Assembly (NCBI GenBank): GCA_028712045.1
Contig: JAQTRA010000060.1
Coordinates: forward strand, 1-6,173
DNA length: 6,173 bases
Reading direction: 5' to 3'
Origin: Candidatus Omnitrophota bacterium
Lineage (GTDB): Bacteria > Omnitrophota > Koll11 > Gygaellales > Profunditerraquicolaceae
This document shows, piece by piece, positions 6,124 to 6,173 of this stretch. Under the pieces are notes generated by a model. That model searched no databases and was not told the DNA's origin. It saw only the letters and a program-made list of their open reading frames with translations. Within the stretch, counting starts at the first letter, position 1, and each line of letters starts with the position of its first letter. The translations under genes and the position numbers were made by a program.

Positions 6124-6173
6124 ATGTTAAAGAAAAGAATATTAATTTCCGGTAATGAAGCAATTGCCCAGGG
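6124..6173 (+). CDS. 2-oxoacid:ferredoxin oxidoreductase alpha subunit, N-terminal end only (partial)
   Basis: Sixteen codons plus two bases remain in the window and read MLKKRILISGNEAIAQ, with the next residue Gly. The GNEAIAxG segment is the characteristic start of KorA/VorB-type alpha subunits (family members begin like MKGNEAIAEGA). Together with the delta-type ferredoxin just upstream, this suggests a delta-alpha-beta(-gamma) operon continuing to the right. A GAGGT lies 12 nt before the ATG. The call depends on very little sequence plus context, and the substrate class cannot be decided. Confidence 0.72.
   Translation, partial: MLKKRILISGNEAIAQ

Larger units (their letters stand above)
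1..6173 (+). other. Single overlapping-gene operon segment
   Basis: All eight genes or gene fragments lie on the plus strand. Junctions are +1, -8, -17, -14, +1, -8 and +2 nt (negative values are overlaps). There is no non-coding stretch large enough for a promoter or an intrinsic terminator between genes. Good ribosome binding sites are absent at most starts, so reinitiation or coupling by terminating ribosomes is the likely mode of translation. The transcription start lies upstream of the window and the operon continues past its end. Confidence 0.8.

Noticed and set aside
1..6173. CRISPR arrays, tRNA/rRNA genes, insertion sequences, attachment sites, riboswitches
   Set aside because: Nearly every base is coding for identified proteins; no direct-repeat arrays, terminal inverted repeats or RNA-gene signatures were seen.

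Overview
The window is one uninterrupted plus-strand gene train from a bacterium using the standard code, with moderately AT-rich DNA (roughly 40% G+C by eye). It holds six complete genes and the ends of two more. No gap between genes exceeds 2 nt, four of the seven junctions overlap, and no promoter, terminator or RNA gene is visible. It therefore reads as the interior of one long, translationally coupled operon. RNase Y, the MEP isoprenoid pathway and a ferredoxin-dependent 2-oxoacid oxidoreductase together suggest an anaerobic or fermentative bacterium outside the classical enteric group. An uncultivated lineage such as Omnitrophota or a relative would fit the style and gene order, but that is an impression and not a placement.

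Layout: (1) The last 12 codons of an RNase Y gene (rny) end at 40. (2) A YmdB/TIGR00282-type metallophosphodiesterase starts 1 nt later (42-830); rny-ymdB is the same pair seen in Bacillus. (3) An exported GH39-like glycosidase-fold protein (823-2634) is the least expected member. Its barrel keeps the nucleophile region (IDEWN) but has WNAPD where active enzymes have WNEP, so the catalytic acid/base is absent. It also carries a helical insertion in its C-terminal half and a low-complexity K/E/V tail built from 15-bp units. (4) xseA (2618-3829) and xseB (3816-4058) encode both subunits of exodeoxyribonuclease VII; the XseA catalytic HxxD motif reads HxxN. (5) dxs (4060-5925) encodes the first enzyme of the MEP pathway. 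(6) A 67-residue 2x[4Fe-4S] ferredoxin of the KorD/VorD type (5918-6121) follows. (7) The first 16 codons of a 2-oxoacid:ferredoxin oxidoreductase alpha subunit (from 6124) run off the end.

Functionally the operon mixes RNA turnover or signalling (rny, ymdB), DNA end processing (xseAB), isoprenoid precursor synthesis (dxs), and ferredoxin-coupled 2-oxoacid oxidation, with one secreted carbohydrate-binding or carbohydrate-active candidate inserted. Most of the window is ordinary housekeeping sequence. The points worth a second look are the apparent catalytic loss in the glycosidase-fold protein, the D-to-N change in XseA, and the repeat-built tail that overlaps the xseA start. I found no clear sign of a wholly new system.
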